Assembly (NCBI GenBank): GCA_023380575.1
Contig: JAMCRM010000127.1
Location: 1-6,415, forward strand
Length of the DNA: 6,415 nt
Reading direction: 5' to 3'
Origin: Acidobacteriota bacterium
Lineage (GTDB): Bacteria > Acidobacteriota > Terriglobia > Bryobacterales > Bryobacteraceae
Part shown: piece by piece, positions 6,343 to 6,415 of the stretch
Numbering within the stretch: the first letter of the stretch is position 1
Layout of the letters: every line of letters begins with the position of its first letter
Translations under genes and position numbers: made by a program
Notes under the pieces: model-generated
Database searches by the model: none
What the model saw: only the letters and a program-made list of their open reading frames with translations
Told to the model about the DNA's origin: nothing

Positions 6343-6415
6343 GGAGGATCGCGAGCAACTGGTCTCCATCGCCCGAAGCCTGCATATCGGGGAGCTTCGC
6401 CGCCACATCTTTCTC
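6338..6415 (+). repeat. Right arm of the 78-bp exact inverted repeat, running off the window end
   Basis: Read on the plus strand, this arm starts GTGCCGGAGG and encodes the first 26 ferredoxin residues (V-P-E-D-R-E-Q...R-H-I-F-L), ending at the window edge. It lies where the adenylate kinase N-terminal codons should be. All 78 positions are identical to the other arm, so the copy is very recent or artificial. It is a gene fragment, not a functional second ferredoxin, unless sequence beyond the window completes it. Confidence 0.95.

Noticed and set aside
6343..6408. ATG at 6408 as the true start of adenylate kinase, giving a 203-residue protein
   Set aside because: The extra 22 residues come from the antisense of the ferredoxin start and contain none of the family's conserved N-terminal motifs.

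Overview
The window looks like a piece of a GC-rich genome from the Acidobacteriota, most likely the Solibacter/Bryobacter side of the phylum. The main clue is the C-terminal domain of the first gene, which reads as the 'Solibacter uncharacterized C-terminal domain' (TIGR03437 type) that is abundant in secreted proteins of that group. Taxonomy is inferred from protein style only; no rRNA or tRNA gene is present.

Layout. Positions 1-247 are non-coding upstream DNA with a small hairpin and a possible extended -10 promoter. Positions 248-3433 (+) encode a large secreted protein with twelve NHL-type beta-propeller blades, arranged as two sets of six, followed by the Solibacter-type C-terminal domain. 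It converges, with only 15 bases between stops, on a minus-strand cluster that occupies the rest of the window. In transcription order (right to left) the cluster is: adenylate kinase (5' end lost, 5797-6342), a thioredoxin-like [2Fe-2S] ferredoxin (5433-5795, GTG start), a YmdB-type metallophosphoesterase (4640-5425, GTG start) and a membrane-bound GGDEF diguanylate cyclase (3449-4600). Gaps are 1, 7 and 39 bases, so one transcript is likely, with its promoter beyond the right edge.

How the genes relate. Adenylate kinase balances AMP, ADP and ATP. YmdB-type enzymes hydrolyse cyclic nucleotides. The GGDEF protein should make cyclic di-GMP and carries both its active-site and its inhibitory-site residues. 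The cluster therefore has a nucleotide and second-messenger theme, with a small redox protein in the middle. The propeller gene is on the opposite strand and has no visible functional link to it.

Most unusual structure. The last 78 bases (6338-6415) are an exact reverse complement of 5718-5795, the first 26 codons of the ferredoxin gene. This copy replaces the adenylate kinase N-terminus, including the expected P-loop, and runs to the end of the window. A fold-back chimera at a contig end is the most economical explanation; a real inverted duplication cannot be excluded from the sequence alone. I found no CRISPR array, insertion sequence, defence system or clearly new system.
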